From contig NZ_BBDM01000006.1 of assembly GCF_001316245.1 (NCBI RefSeq), positions 62,001 through 126,000 on the forward strand: a stretch of DNA of 64,000 bases. The letters run 5' to 3'. The notes beneath the pieces were generated by a model. It did not search any database. It worked only from the letters and a program-made list of their open reading frames with translations, and was not told the origin of the DNA. Origin of the DNA: Vulcanisaeta sp. JCM 14467 (GTDB taxonomy: Archaea; Thermoproteota; Thermoprotei; Thermoproteales; Thermocladiaceae). A program made the position numbers and the translations under genes. Positions within the stretch are counted from its first letter, which is position 1. Every line of letters begins with the position of its first letter. Positions 18,455 to 29,369 of the stretch are shown piece by piece.

Positions 18455-20036
18455 TTGAGCAGTGGCTATAAAATAACCTACGTAACCCTCTTTGCGGATG
18501 AATCAATACACCCAAAGTATGAGGAGGCCCTGACTGTCGTTGAGAGGGAGTACTTAGGTAGGAGGTATCCAATGTATATTGCTGGTAAGGAGGTTTATAC
18601 AGATAAGGAGTTTGAGAAGAGAAGTCCAATAGATACGGACATCCTAATTGGTAGGTTTCAGCGGGGTACTAAGGAGCATGCAATACAGGCCCTGGAGATT
18701 GCTCATGAAGCGTTTAGAGAGTGGGGTGAGACTGATTGGAGGGAGAGGGTGCGGATCTTTAGGAGAATCGCTGATATACTGGAGGCGAGGAGGTTTGAGT
18801 TGGCTGCAGCGATAACGTATGAGGTTGGGAAGAATAGGATGGAAGCATTGGCCGAGGTTCACGAGGCGATTGACGCGATAAGGTATTATACGGACTTAAT
18901 GGAGAGAGAGGATGGATACGTAAAGAGGATGATGCCCGGCGCGCCTGGAGAGGAGACCTGGAGTGTCGCTAGGCCCTACGGTGTCTGGGTCGTTATATCA
19001 CCCTTCAACTTCCCACTTGACCTGGCCAATGATGATACTTGGCGCCCTCCTGACGGGTAATACCGTGGTTTGGAAGCAACGAGTGAGGCGCCTTTGACTG
19101 CAGTATTATTGTACAAGGCATATATAGATGGTGGTATCCCACCGGGCGTGTTGAACTTGGTCACGGGCTGGCGAGGAGTTTGAGGATGCATTCGTATCCC
19201 ATAGGTTAGTGGCTGGCATTGCCTTCACGGGCTCCAGGGATGTTGGTATGAGACTTTACAAGAGGTTTACCTCGGAGCAGCCGTACCCAAAGCCCATAGT
19301 CCTTGAGATGGGTAGTAAGAACCCGACCATAGTCACGGCCAAGGCAGACCTGGACAAAGCCGTGGAGGGCGTGGTGAGGGCAGCCTTCGGCTATGACGGG
19401 CAGAAGTGCAGTGCAACGTCTAGGCTGTATATTGATAGGAGGATAAAGGATGAGTTCCTGGCAAGGCTCATTGATAGGGTTGAGAAGTTGGTGGTTGGTG
19501 ATCCTAGGAGGAGGGAGACGTTCATGGGTCCCGTGATAAATAGGAGAGCCTTCGAGAACTTTAAGAAGTACGTCGCAGATGCGGTGAAGGCTGGTGGTAA
19601 GATCCTCGTGGGAGGTAAGACGCTTGAGGAGGGATTCTACGCCAAGGGCTTCTACGTTCAGCCAACCGTGATCATAGGCGTACCTGAGGACCACTACCTC
19701 TGGAAGCAGGAGCTCTTCCTACCAATATTACTAGTTTCTGAATTCGACACGTTGGAGGAGGCCATCGCCAAGGCCAACGACACGGATTATGGGTTAACGG
19801 CCGGAATCTTCACTGAGGATGAGAGTGAGTATGAATTATTCTTCAGTAAGATTGAGTTTGGAGTCACATACGTCAATAGGAGGGGTGGCGCAACCACGGG
19901 TGCTTGGCCGGGTGCGCAGACGTTCGTTGGTTGGAAGTCCAGTGGGGCTACCGGTAGGGGTGTTGGTGGGCCGTATTACTTACTTAATTACTTCAGGGAG
20001 CAGGCGAGGACGATCGTTAAGGAGCCCAAGAAGTGA
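18455..20036 (+). CDS. NAD(P)-dependent aldehyde dehydrogenase, P5C-dehydrogenase-like (frameshifted)
   Basis: About 525 residues after joining pieces. N-terminal half (to 19030): SPIDTDILIGRF, WVVISPFNFPL. Middle: LLTGNTVVWKP, GIPPGVLNLVTG. C-terminal half (from about 19175): FTGSRDVGMR, the glutamate region VLEMGSKNP, the catalytic cysteine GYDGQKCSATSR and the end SGATGRGVGGPYYL, which resembles 1-pyrroline-5-carboxylate dehydrogenases. Breaks lie near 19031, 19076 and 19172, each in a G or C run. The TTG at 18455 follows a GGTGAT motif and fits the family N-terminus. Substrate is inferred. Confidence 0.8.
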
Positions 20037-20116
20037 TGTGGCTACTACACAATTCTCAAACCCATAAAACCGGGTATTATCCTGTAAAACTAGTAAAACT
20101 AGGAATCCCCTCCCAC

Positions 20117-20573
20117 TCAATCAAGCGGTATCACCTCGGCAAGTACGTAACTCTCACCACCGCACTTAACACGCCCTGTTTCCCTGACGAGCTTCACCCT
20201 GGTGCCTTCCTTAAGCACGTTGTCGTTGGGTATGTATTTCCTGCGTCGGTGCAGGTAATTAGTGACTTCGTGTATGTTATGATCACGCCCTCTATAAATA
20301 ACTTGGCGGGTATTGGTATAATTATTGGTAGTTCCTCGGCTATTATCGGTACCATGTCCTCACCCGTTAATAGGCATTTATTGGGTTGCGGTAGGCCGAC
20401 GTGCTTAACCTCAACGATTCTATAAACCTACCTGGCCTAAGCCTGGCTACGCATATATTGAATAATTTACACTGCCTACATTCGCTTGGGATTGAGTATA
20501 GCCTAAATGTCTTACCAACGACCGCCTGCTCCCTCCCGATCAGTGTCATTACCCTCTTAGACTCCATCATCAC
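20117..20573 (-). CDS. UPF0179 family protein (two frameshifts)
   Basis: An archaea-specific family of unknown function, about 150 residues. The N-terminal frame has VMTLIGREQAVVGKTF, the CRQCKLFNIC cysteine pair and LRPGRF. After one lost A near 20423 the frame continues VEVKHVGLPQPNKCLLTGED. After a second lost A near 20205 it ends VLKEGTRVKLVRETG...KCGGESY. Conserved cysteines suggest metal or Fe-S binding. Its start overlaps the stop of the M42 peptidase gene by 4 nt, so the two are coupled. Confidence 0.75.
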
Positions 20574-21621
20574 TCACTGGTTAGTGCCTTATTCCTAATC
20601 ACGTCAAGGCTTAGTAATAAGGTCCTGAGCAAGTCCTCAACCTGCCTCAGATCCTCAGTATTTACTAATGATGCCGGTGAATGTATGTACCTTGCTGGGG
20701 TTGATATTACTAGTGATGGAACACCAACACCGTAGGTATGCACCACGCCCGCATCCGTGCCACCATACGGATTAACCTGGACCTGATACTTAATATTGCT
20801 ACCCTCAGCGATCTCAATGGCCACTGACAATAGCCTGGGATTAGTAATCATAGACCTGTCATACGCCCTCAACGCAGCTCCACCGCCAATTCTCGTAATC
20901 CAGACATCCTCACTGCTGGTTGGCACGTCCGCGGCGACCGTGGTCTCCACAATAAAGGCTAGGTGTGGATTGACTTGGTGAACAACGGCATTAATACCCC
21001 TAAGACCAACCTCCTCCTGCGTATTCCATGCGAAGTACAGCGATACATCACCAACCACCTTATTCCTAATGTCCCTAAGCGTATCAATCAGGACTGTACA
21101 ACCAACCCTATTATCAAACGCCTTCCCAATAACCACGGAACCCCTCTGCCTAAAGCTACCAGCAAACGTACCTGGAGTTCCCGGCATAATGCCACTCTTC
21201 AGGGCATCGTCCTTACTGCTAAAGCCGGCGTCAACATACAACTCCTCAAATCTTGAGGGTGGTTTCTCCTTACGTAGGTGTGGTGGATCAATGCCCACGA
21301 CACCAACCACATCGCCATTTCTACCCATGAACACCAATTCCTTATCGAGGAGTATCCAAGGATCTAAGCCACCAATGGGTATTATCCTTAGGAAACCCCT
21401 TTGGTCTATGTGGGAGACCATGACACCAACCTCATCCATATGAGCGCTAATTAAGACTCTGAATGGGCCATCACCAACCCTGACAATTAAGCTACCTAGT
21501 TATCGACCTTAATCTCATCCGCATAATCACTCACTAAACCCTTGATTAACCTCCTTACCCTATCCTCAAAGCCCGAGGGACCGATTTCCGTTGATAATCG
21601 ACCCAATAGGTCTATATCCAT
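20570..21621 (-). CDS. M42 family aminopeptidase/endoglucanase-like metallopeptidase (frameshifted)
   Basis: A cytosolic di-metal peptidase of the M42 (TET-like) family, about 350 residues. Metal and catalytic residues are visible: H in SAHMDEVG, D in GKAFDNRVG, EE in NTQEEVGLRG, and ETTVAAD, with a late H in ARYIHSP. The N-terminal 40 residues (STEIGPSGFEDRVRRL) lie upstream in another frame from the ATG at 21621; one lost base near 21500 separates them. TET peptidases trim short peptides released by the proteasome; that role is family knowledge. Confidence 0.87.
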
Positions 21622-21665
21622 ATAAGTGCGGGGATTATTAAGGCTTAAAAGCTTTGAACCTGTTG

Positions 21666-22710
21666 TTATGCGAGGTTGTAATTCTTGCCCGTAGTCACCA
21701 GGTTAAGGTTTAGGTCGGTCTTCCTGATGGAGTCCCACTTACTGGAGAGCTTGAACATTGCCCTCACGGCATCTACGTTCTCGGGAACCACGATACTTTC
21801 CTGGTGAACACCCTGCATCAGGAACAACTCATTCTGGTACACGGTTATTGAGTCCTCTATGATGGCGTTCTCCATCACATCACCCTAAGCTACCCACGTC
21901 CCTAGCCCACTCAATTATCTGCGCAAGGGATTCGAACTTCCTCGAGGACACATTAAACAGTAGTATTCTTGGCGTCTCCTCAAGAACCTTCACAACCTCA
22001 CCCTTACTTACCTGGCCATCAAACTCAATGTTAACCATGTGCAGGTGCATCATTGTTGTTGGTACGGCCACAGCCATCGTGACTATGTCGATGGTCGGTA
22101 TCACCGTCTGTACGTCAGGCCCATGATGACTGGGCACCGTGGCTGGGTTGAATACCACATCATTAATGGGTCCCTTCTTGAATTCCCTGGGATCAGCACC
22201 TCTCCTAATTAGGTACGCCCTAACCCTCCTTATCCTATAACCGTGGATTAAGAAGGCGCTTATTAACCTCGAGAGAGCGGTAGTATTACAGCTGACGACC
22301 CTAATGAACCTCTTACCAACAGCCATGTCGTAATTCGCAAGCGCGTTAAAGCTTACCTCGGCAACGTCTGCCTCCTCACCGCCCTGGAATATCGCCCTTA
22401 ACCCCATTGGCTCGTAAATCTTACCCTTATTTTCGGCACCCACACCATCAGGTGTGGCATCGATGACCACATCGACATACTTAATTAAGTCATTAACGGT
22501 CCCCGCAACCTTGACCCCAACCTTCTCAAACTTACTAACCCTATCCTCATAGGTGTATAACCTAATGCCCTTGCTAACAGCGACCTCACTCTCGTAATCT
22601 GGTGTTTGCTTAATAACACCGACTAACTCCATGTCATCCATCCTCATTATTGCGTCAGCAACCCTCTTCCCAATCGTTCCATAACCCATTATGCCTACCT
22701 TAACGACCAT
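21666..22710 (-). CDS. gap: Archaeal glyceraldehyde-3-phosphate dehydrogenase (frameshifted)
   Basis: Phosphorylating GAPDH of archaeal type, about 345 residues when joined. It has the Rossmann motif [15 protein letters not shown], the catalytic cysteine in [12 protein letters not shown] (near 140) and the phosphate-site region HHGPDVQTV (near 195). The C-terminal 70 residues ([18 protein letters not shown]) follow in another frame. Two lost G near 21885 (AGCTTAGGG to AGGCTTAGGGG) would give the normal R-L-R-G-D sequence. It starts 3 nt after pgk, so pgk and gap are one operon. Confidence 0.93.
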
Positions 22711-22713
22711 GGC

Positions 22714-23934
22714 TCACACCCAGAACCTTGACTTGGAGAGTTCAAGAGCCTTAATACCGGGCAGGTATGGATCTGCCAAGAATTGAATAAACGCCCTACC
22801 ACCGGTGGACACATGACTTATCCTACCTATTAACCCAAACTTCTTAGCTGACATTATTGTGTGGCCACCGCCAATTATTGTGAACTGGGCATTATCAACC
22901 ATGGCCTTCATAACCTCCCTCGTACCCACTGCAAATTGGTCAACCTCAACGAGACCAAGTGGTCCCGTCATTATTGCAATGTCGGCTGTCGCTACGTACT
23001 TATTGAATAAATCAATGGTCTCAGGTCCTATATCGAGCATCGACTGCGCATTGCTCGGCTCAATTACCTTGCCATCCGGCTGCACGGCATCCACTGGGAG
23101 TATTACCTTATCATTGAATAGTTTCATCACGTCCATAGCATCGTTAATCGTGCCCTGGTCAACCTTAACACTACCAAGTAATTTATTGTTGCCATGCCTC
23201 AAAGCCAGGAATAATTGACCAACTAACCCCCCAATCAACACCTTACTAACTAGGTTCTTACTTAGCAGCGCCTTAATGGCCTTTACCGTCTCGGGAACCT
23301 TAGCACCACCGGCAATTAATACCGTGGACACATCCCTAGTGTTGAGCACCTTACCCAATGCATTAACCTCGCTTTCCATTACGAGCCCCATACAACTCGG
23401 TAATACATACGGGAACCCAACAATACTTGGCTGCGACCTATGCGCTGTTGCGAATGCGTCAAGGATGAAGTAATTGAATAATGGCGCCAACCTCTTCACT
23501 AGGTACGTGTTTGCGAGCTTCTGCGGCTCTCCTTCAATGACCTCCTCACTAATGAACCTAAGGTTATCGAGCATTAGTACCTCACCAGGTCTTAACTTGC
23601 TTATCTCCTCACGTGCCTTAGGCCCTATAACATCATCCACAAAGCGCACCTCAATACCGAGGTACTTACTAAGCGCCTTGGCGTGCATCTCAAGGGATAC
23701 GAATTCCGGGTCTCCAGGTCTACCCTGATGCGTCACTACGACAACGGGCAAGCCTGAATCAACGAGATATCTAATCGTCCTTGAGTGCGCCTCGATCCTG
23801 TATTCATCGAGTATTTCACCGGAATCCCTGTTTATTGGTACGTTCATGTCAACTCTAACTAAGACCTTACCCCTACTGCATAGGTTTATTGTCGGGAGTG
23901 AACTGGGTATACTGGGTAAACCCATACAACCCAA
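22714..23934 (-). CDS. pgk: Phosphoglycerate kinase
   Basis: A 406-residue PGK. Recognisable are the substrate motifs VRVDMNVPI (near 24) and VVTHQGRPGDP (near 65), LDNLRF, DAFATAHRSQPS, GGAKVPETV and the ATP-site motif GGGHT near 355. It catalyses 1,3-bisphosphoglycerate/3-phosphoglycerate exchange with ADP/ATP. Unbroken. An internal ATG at 23925 is an alternative start. Confidence 0.96.
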   Translation of the reverse strand: MGCMGLPSIPSSLPTINLCSRGKVLVRVDMNVPINRDSGEILDEYRIEAHSRTIRYLVDSGLPVVVVTHQGRPGDPEFVSLEMHAKALSKYLGIEVRFVDDVIGPKAREEISKLRPGEVLMLDNLRFISEEVIEGEPQKLANTYLVKRLAPLFNYFILDAFATAHRSQPSIVGFPYVLPSCMGLVMESEVNALGKVLNTRDVSTVLIAGGAKVPETVKAIKALLSKNLVSKVLIGGLVGQLFLALRHGNNKLLGSVKVDQGTINDAMDVMKLFNDKVILPVDAVQPDGKVIEPSNAQSMLDIGPETIDLFNKYVATADIAIMTGPLGLVEVDQFAVGTREVMKAMVDNAQFTIIGGGHTIMSAKKFGLIGRISHVSTGGRAFIQFLADPYLPGIKALELSKSRFWV

Positions 23935-24054
23935 TTATGACTAGGTACTATATTTAAAATTTTCCTACCATAGTAATAATTATAATTATTAATAATTACT
24001 AAACCCACGAAGGAAGCAAGATTTTTAATCCGAGAGAATTATGTAGATGAGAAC

Positions 24055-24651
24055 ATGATAAGCGATTACATTAAGGGTGGTTTTAAACTCGTGGTTGAGA
24101 AGAATAGGTTAAGGGCGATTAACGATTCCGCAAGAGCCATTGAGGAGGAGTTCGGTGTTAAAATAATCGTTGATAATGATAAGGGTGAGGTTACCATAGT
24201 ACCAGGCAACAACACAAACTTCGACCAATTGATGAAGGCTAAGAATATAATTGAGGCAATATCATATGGCTTTGATTATAATGATGCCCAAAACCTGAGG
24301 AATGATAATTATACCCTTGAAATAATTGATTTAAGGGATTATGTTGACAAGGGCAAGTCCAACCACATTAGTAGGATTAAGGCTAGGATAATTGGTGAGG
24401 ATGGTAGGGCTAAGAGGGTTCTCCAGGAGTTGACTGATACGAACATAGTGATTGGCGATAAGTACATAGCAATACTCGGTCCCTATGAGAATGTTAAGAC
24501 GGCCAGGGAGGCAATCGAGATGCTCATACGCGGTAGACAACATGCTACGGTATATAGGTGGATTCAGAATTGGAGGAGGGAAAGTAGGTATAGGGAGTTG
24601 ATGGAGAGATTAAGCAGGACTTATTATGAGGAGGGTGAGGAAGAGGGTTGA
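24055..24651 (+). CDS. KH-domain RNA-binding protein (Dim2/Pno1-like)
   Basis: A 198-residue protein with two KH-type regions (about 10-75 and 90-165). The second holds SRIKARIIGEDGRAKRVLQELT, the GxxG-type loop of Pno1/Dim2, a factor in small-subunit rRNA maturation. It ends in an acidic tail that overlaps the convergent rps3ae gene by 28 nt. Confidence 0.87.
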   Translation: MISDYIKGGFKLVVEKNRLRAINDSARAIEEEFGVKIIVDNDKGEVTIVPGNNTNFDQLMKAKNIIEAISYGFDYNDAQNLRNDNYTLEIIDLRDYVDKGKSNHISRIKARIIGEDGRAKRVLQELTDTNIVIGDKYIAILGPYENVKTAREAIEMLIRGRQHATVYRWIQNWRRESRYRELMERLSRTYYEEGEEEG

Positions 24652-25313
24652 GATGTTGTGGTCGCTTCCGCAACCTTGACCTCCTCAGCGGCTGGTTTGA
24701 CCTCGCCACCGGTTGGGTATTTCAGTACCTTTATCTTGTAAACCTCGACCTTCCTCAATGGGTATATCTTCTTACCAACGGCAAATAGTTGATTACTAAT
24801 GTCACCAAAAACTGCGGTCTTCACAAACCCATTGAAGTCAACCTTGCTCGCGATTTCATTCAATGTCTTAGAAAACTCCCTCCTAATTGCCCTCTTTTGG
24901 CTTGATTTGCACCTAGTAGGTGTCATGGCGAGGACCGTGACCTTGAGTAATGCGTTATCCGTTGTATTTATGTCCTGAATCAATTGAATAAGGCTTGAAC
25001 CCCTCCTAATTAAGCTCTTTACATAGTCCCTCGTCAACTCCATGCCTTTAAATCTCGTGTATGCCCTCTCACCCTCAACCCTATCTATCTGGAACCTCAA
25101 CTTTATGTGCAGGTGACTGAGGTCTCTCGTGATGTCAAATAATGTAACCTCAATGGTCCTGCCAATGAGTGCGTTGGGCTCATTAGCAGGTACTTCACCA
25201 AGCTCTATTCCGTTGAATAATGCAGGTGCGTATACCGTAAACCACTTCTTAATCATCCACTTACCTGTCTTAACCTGCTTCTGCTCTGACACGTTGATCT
25301 TATCGTTGATCAA
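24624..25313 (-). CDS. rps3ae: Ribosomal protein S3Ae (eS1)
   Basis: A 229-residue archaeal/eukaryal ribosomal protein. Diagnostic stretches are KKWFTVYAPALFNGIELGEV (near 25), GMELTRDYVKSLIRRG (near 93) and TPTRCKSSQKRAIRREF (near 130). A Ser/Glu/Pro-rich tail follows. It lies directly downstream of pcc1 and the RecJ/Cdc45-like gene, an order kept in many archaea. Confidence 0.96.
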   Translation of the reverse strand: MINDKINVSEQKQVKTGKWMIKKWFTVYAPALFNGIELGEVPANEPNALIGRTIEVTLFDITRDLSHLHIKLRFQIDRVEGERAYTRFKGMELTRDYVKSLIRRGSSLIQLIQDINTTDNALLKVTVLAMTPTRCKSSQKRAIRREFSKTLNEIASKVDFNGFVKTAVFGDISNQLFAVGKKIYPLRKVEVYKIKVLKYPTGGEVKPAAEEVKVAEATTTSQPSSSPSS

Positions 25314-25332
25314 AAAGACCCTTTTTATATTT

Positions 25333-25596
25333 TTACCTTCCTAACCCATTAAGGGACTCCAATGCAATCCTGAGATTCCTAATGAAATCATCAATCGTAT
25401 TATAAACACTCAACAACCTATCACTCTCCACACTATACACGACCTCATAAATGAGCTTATCATCAACGCACTTAATGGTTGATGAAACACCCTGCGGCAA
25501 GTCCCTTTCGTCAGGTAATAATGATGCTATTATTACCCGGCAATCCTCCTGGGATTTCACGGCAATCTCCAGGACAACCTTACCATTGACTATCAT
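25333..25596 (-). CDS. pcc1: KEOPS complex subunit Pcc1
   Basis: An 87-residue Pcc1/CTAG-fold protein, the dimerising subunit of KEOPS. The family pattern shows in IIASLLPDERDLPQG and the end TIDDFIRNLRIALESL. It sits 19 nt before rps3ae on the same strand, a recurrent archaeal pairing. Confidence 0.85.
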   Translation of the reverse strand: MIVNGKVVLEIAVKSQEDCRVIIASLLPDERDLPQGVSSTIKCVDDKLIYEVVYSVESDRLLSVYNTIDDFIRNLRIALESLNGLGR

Positions 25597-25681
25597 TGTC
25601 TCAATCCCTTAACCACTATTGAGTAGTTACCACGTTTAAATACTAGGTCCGCATCCGTAACCTCCTCATTAAATGCACAAA

Positions 25682-26749
25682 TTAACTGTAGGGCTCATTC
25701 TCGATAAGGAAAGATTTACTCCTGCTATCGATTTTAAAATTAATAATTGAACATAACCTGTCAATTAATGTTAATGGTTGGTAACCCTGCCTAACCGTGA
25801 TACTGTCCCTATCTAATTGCTTCACATATTCACTGATCACACCTAGGTATTTAGTGATTGAGCCATTCATTTCCTTAACGCTTTGCGGATTAAGTATTGG
25901 AGCCAATAAACCACCTGCGTACTCCCAAAGCACTAGTTGAGATTCTACGGCGAGTATCGTCTCTAGAACATCAACATCGGTATTAATCCACCTCCTATGC
26001 ATGAGCACGAGCTTATCAAGATAATCACCCCTAAACCCGGCTCCTAGCATGAAATCACTTATATGCTTCAGTAAAGTCATAACCTCGTCCTCGTTAAGGT
26101 CCTTATACGATGCATCAACCTTCTTAGTAATGGTCTTCACGAGGTTCTTAGCCTCGGTCTCATTGCCCGTGATGTTGGGTATTACGGGTGAGAAGGCGCG
26201 CGTGAGAGATATGCTCAATGGTAGCCTTAGTATGCCTGGTAATGCTGGGTAATTAATGAACTCCGTTGTTAACCACCCATTGAATAATGAGACGTTATAG
26301 TCTGGCATTACGGAAAACTCATACGTAATCGCCGCCTCTAGAAACCTCATTGAGTCCTGACTTAATTCATTATTTAGTAATTGCCATATTAATTGGGGTA
26401 TTGAGTCCGTGAACTCGAGATAAGCATCGGCATTCACCCAGTCAATGCCTTCCCTACCAATTACAAACACCCTCTTACCACTGAGGGAGTTCACGAATTC
26501 ATTAAATTGCATTATCGTGGGTGGGTCAATAAATAGAATTGAATTATACCTGCTTATTACGTCTCTTCTTAAATCATTTATTGACTCAAGCGTTAGTAAT
26601 GTTATGTGCGTTAATAGGCCCCTCCTAAATCGCTCCATTAAAAGTGCTATGGCTGAGAATAGGGAGTTTATGAATGGTGGTACAACCATGAGTAGATTAT
26701 CTGATGAGTTTATGACAGAATCCAGGACAAACCTACTCCTCGGTTTCAC
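25682..26749 (-). CDS. Candidate RecJ/Cdc45-like protein lacking DHH active-site motifs
   Basis: A 355-residue protein with no obvious enzyme motif. I assign it tentatively to the crenarchaeal RecJ/Cdc45 group on two grounds. First, it is directly upstream of pcc1 and rps3ae, where archaeal recJ usually sits. Second, its first 110 residues follow the DHH-fold pattern of beta strand, helix, strand, but with degenerate motifs: VVPPFINS (22-29) where DHxDxD would be, FIDPP (73-77) for the second aspartate and VIGREG (96-101) for DHH. Such inactive homologues join MCM and GINS in the replicative helicase. Not confirmed by alignment. Confidence 0.6.
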   Translation of the reverse strand: MKPRSRFVLDSVINSSDNLLMVVPPFINSLFSAIALLMERFRRGLLTHITLLTLESINDLRRDVISRYNSILFIDPPTIMQFNEFVNSLSGKRVFVIGREGIDWVNADAYLEFTDSIPQLIWQLLNNELSQDSMRFLEAAITYEFSVMPDYNVSLFNGWLTTEFINYPALPGILRLPLSISLTRAFSPVIPNITGNETEAKNLVKTITKKVDASYKDLNEDEVMTLLKHISDFMLGAGFRGDYLDKLVLMHRRWINTDVDVLETILAVESQLVLWEYAGGLLAPILNPQSVKEMNGSITKYLGVISEYVKQLDRDSITVRQGYQPLTLIDRLCSIINFKIDSRSKSFLIENEPYS

Positions 26750-26835
26750 ACTACCTGTGGATAAAGAAATACTTATTAATAATTACTTAGGTGTAGAGTT
26801 GAATAAATACGGGTAAATTAATAATTGCGGTAAAA

Positions 26836-28550
26836 TTATACGTAAACTGCGGTATTCTTAGCAAGCTTAATCTTCAGCCAGTCCTTCACATCCATCTTAA
26901 AGCTGTGCTCAACCTTATCCCTGTGGAAGTTATTCATTGTACAGAAGGGTATTATCCTACCATCGGGCGTTGCATAGTGTATATCGCACCTCTGGACCCT
27001 CTGCACATCGAAGTTGAACACGTCCATGAAGTGCATTATGCCAAGGCCAACCACATTAAACATTACCTGGCCCAGGGACTCGTAGTCCTTCTTTATTAGG
27101 AAGTTGGCAAGTATGTTCCTAAAGCCTTGTGCTTAACATATCTAAGCAGCTTAAGAGTCTCCACGGTGGCTATTCCCCTCCAAACACCGCCCCTAACAGC
27201 CTTACTGTGCAGGTCCCAAACAGTCTTCTCAAAGCCGTCAACATCAACGACCTTAGTTATTGGGAGTATCTCCTTAGTATCCTCGTCATAGTATATGAAC
27301 GTTGATGCACCACATACTGGGTTATTGCCGAACAACGGCTTTGGACTACCCGTTATTGCCTCAACGAGCTTACCGATGGCTACGGGCCAGTTAACTGGTC
27401 TCCAGTCCCACTTACTTATCTTACCACCTGTCTGAACCTCGATCTCATTTATAACGTCAGGTATTGTGATCCTAAACTGCCTAATCTCCTCGGGACTATA
27501 CTCCTTAGCCCTACCGGCAAAGGCCACGGCTGTATGTTAATCCACCTAACTACGTCCCTATTCTCAACCGCGAAATCAATTATCTTGCCAATATCCTTAT
27601 CATTGTAGTTCCTGGCCATGGTGATAACCAAAACCACGGATCTATGTCCAAGCTTCCTAGCATTCTCAATAACCTTCTTCTTAACAGCCACGTAGGCCCT
27701 TGGGTCATAAAGCCTATGCCTCCAAACACCCTGGTTATTGGAGTCTATAGTATCGAACTGCAGGTATATGGTCGACATGCCCGCGTCCAAGAGCTTCTTG
27801 TAATAGTCTATATCGTTGGCAAGCCTAATACCGTTGGTGTTCACCTCAATGTGGTCGAAGCCAGGGCCTTCGCCATCCTAATTATCTCCGGCAGGTCATT
27901 CCTCAGAGTCGGCTCGCCACCGCTGAATTGAATGGCATTGGGCGCCCAGGGCTTCTGAGCCCTTAGTGTCCTTAGCATGTACTCAATCTGCTCAAGCGTT
28001 GGCTCGTAGACGTAACCGGCCGCGTAGGCGTTTGCGAAGCAAACCGGGCACTTCATGTTGCACCTATTTGTCACGTCGATTATTGCGAGTACGGTATTCG
28101 TCTTATGGACTGGGCACAGTCCACAACCCTGTGGACAGCTGCCTGCTGCTAGGTAGTAGTTTAGGTCTGTGTTTGGGTTTGCGGTCCCCTTGCCAATGTA
28201 CTCAGGTGCGTCCCACTGGAGGAAGTAGTAGTAAAGTTCAGCATCACCCCAGTACAGGTCCCTGAATGTGCCGTGCTCCGGGCAGGTCTTCTTCAGCCAT
28301 ATTGCCCCATCCTCCTCATAAACAACCATCGGTATCTGCTTACTGCAAACTGGGCATACGGATACTGAGACCTTAACAACCCTAACATGGTCAGGCAAGC
28401 CGAATTGCTTCTTCCACATGCGCTGAAGGGCCTCATTCTCAAGGGCATTCCTATAATGCTAGGCAGCTTGAACCTACTCAAGTCCACGAGTGGTTTTCTC
28501 GGCTTTTGCACCTCAATTAACTCCGTCTTAGCCGTCGCTACCTGAACCAT
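26836..28550 (-). CDS. Radical SAM protein, tetraether-lipid-synthase-like (Tes; four frameshifts)
   Basis: Five pieces join into about 570 residues. Order: an N-terminal metal-binding region (SVCPVCSKQIPM...KTCPEHG), a Cys-rich stretch (CPQGCGLCPVHKT), the radical SAM cluster motif TNRCNMKCPVCFANA, SGGEPTLRNDLPE, EVNTNGIRLA, AFAGRAKEYSPEE, NPVCGASTFIYYD and a C-terminal RCDIHYATPDGRIIPFCTMN. The CxxxCxxC followed by F-A-N-A and the multi-cluster layout are those of the MJ0619-like family that includes Tes, which couples lipid tails to make tetraethers. Breaks near 27100, 27530, 27855 and 28450 are single lost bases. Function is by family. Confidence 0.82.
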
Positions 28551-28617
28551 TACGGTAATTGAGGGTTAATTCTTTAAAAGCTTTGTCGCCAACTGATACT
28601 CTCAGTAGTGTTTTAGT

Positions 28618-29365
28618 ATGAGCATTGAAAAGAGACTTCAGGACTTGGCGAGATTCATTGGGTTAACGAGTTACGACATAAAGGCGTACATAGCCCTTGT
28701 GGAGAATGGACCATTAACCGCGAGGGATGTCGCGGCAAAGGCTAATATACCATCATCAAAGGTATACTCAGTACTTCATAAATTGTACAGGTTAGGTTAT
28801 GTCGAGATTGATGATAAGAGGAGACCCGAATTGTTCTACGCCATATCTCCAACGGACATATTCAATAGGCTTGTACAGAGGTTCTCGGACTATGTTAACT
28901 CGATAAAGCCATTGATAGACTCACTACAGCTAATGTATGAGTCCGCCTATAGGGGCAGGGTTGCGGCTCAAAGCGAACTTCTATACGTCGTTAGGGGTCT
29001 CGACAGCACTAAGGAGTTGATAATGAAATCCATGGGTTATGGAAACCTGGACGTTGCAACGCCATACCCAGAACTACTTGACCATAGAGTCCTGTCCATG
29101 ATTGAGGATATATCACGTAATAGCGAGGTTAGGCTCCTGGTTACCCATGACTTAGTAAATCATATCAGGGACTTACCACCCAGGATACACATTAGGTTAG
29201 GGACAAACTATTTGGTGGTGGCTTCATCGGTGTTGGCGGTGTTGTCTCATTATTAGACATGGCACTGATTACATAAGCCTATACTCAAGGCAAGACTACA
29301 TAATCGATATTGCAAAGACGTACTTCAATAATCTTTGGAATGATGCGGAGGTCCTCCAGCGATAG
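28618..29365 (+). CDS. TrmB-family transcriptional regulator (frameshifted)
   Basis: About 250 residues. The N-terminal winged helix is of TrmB type (GLTSYDIKAYIALVENGPLTARD, KANIPSSKVYSVLHKLYRLGYVE), followed by a helical linker and an effector-like domain. The main frame stops at 29256, but a C-terminal part (HGTDYISLYSRQDYIIDIA) continues in another frame to 29365; two lost bases near 29235 and 29255 explain this. TrmB regulators often sense sugars; the ligand here is unknown. It ends 4 nt before the convergent serS. Confidence 0.82.
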
Positions 29366-29369
29366 TGTC

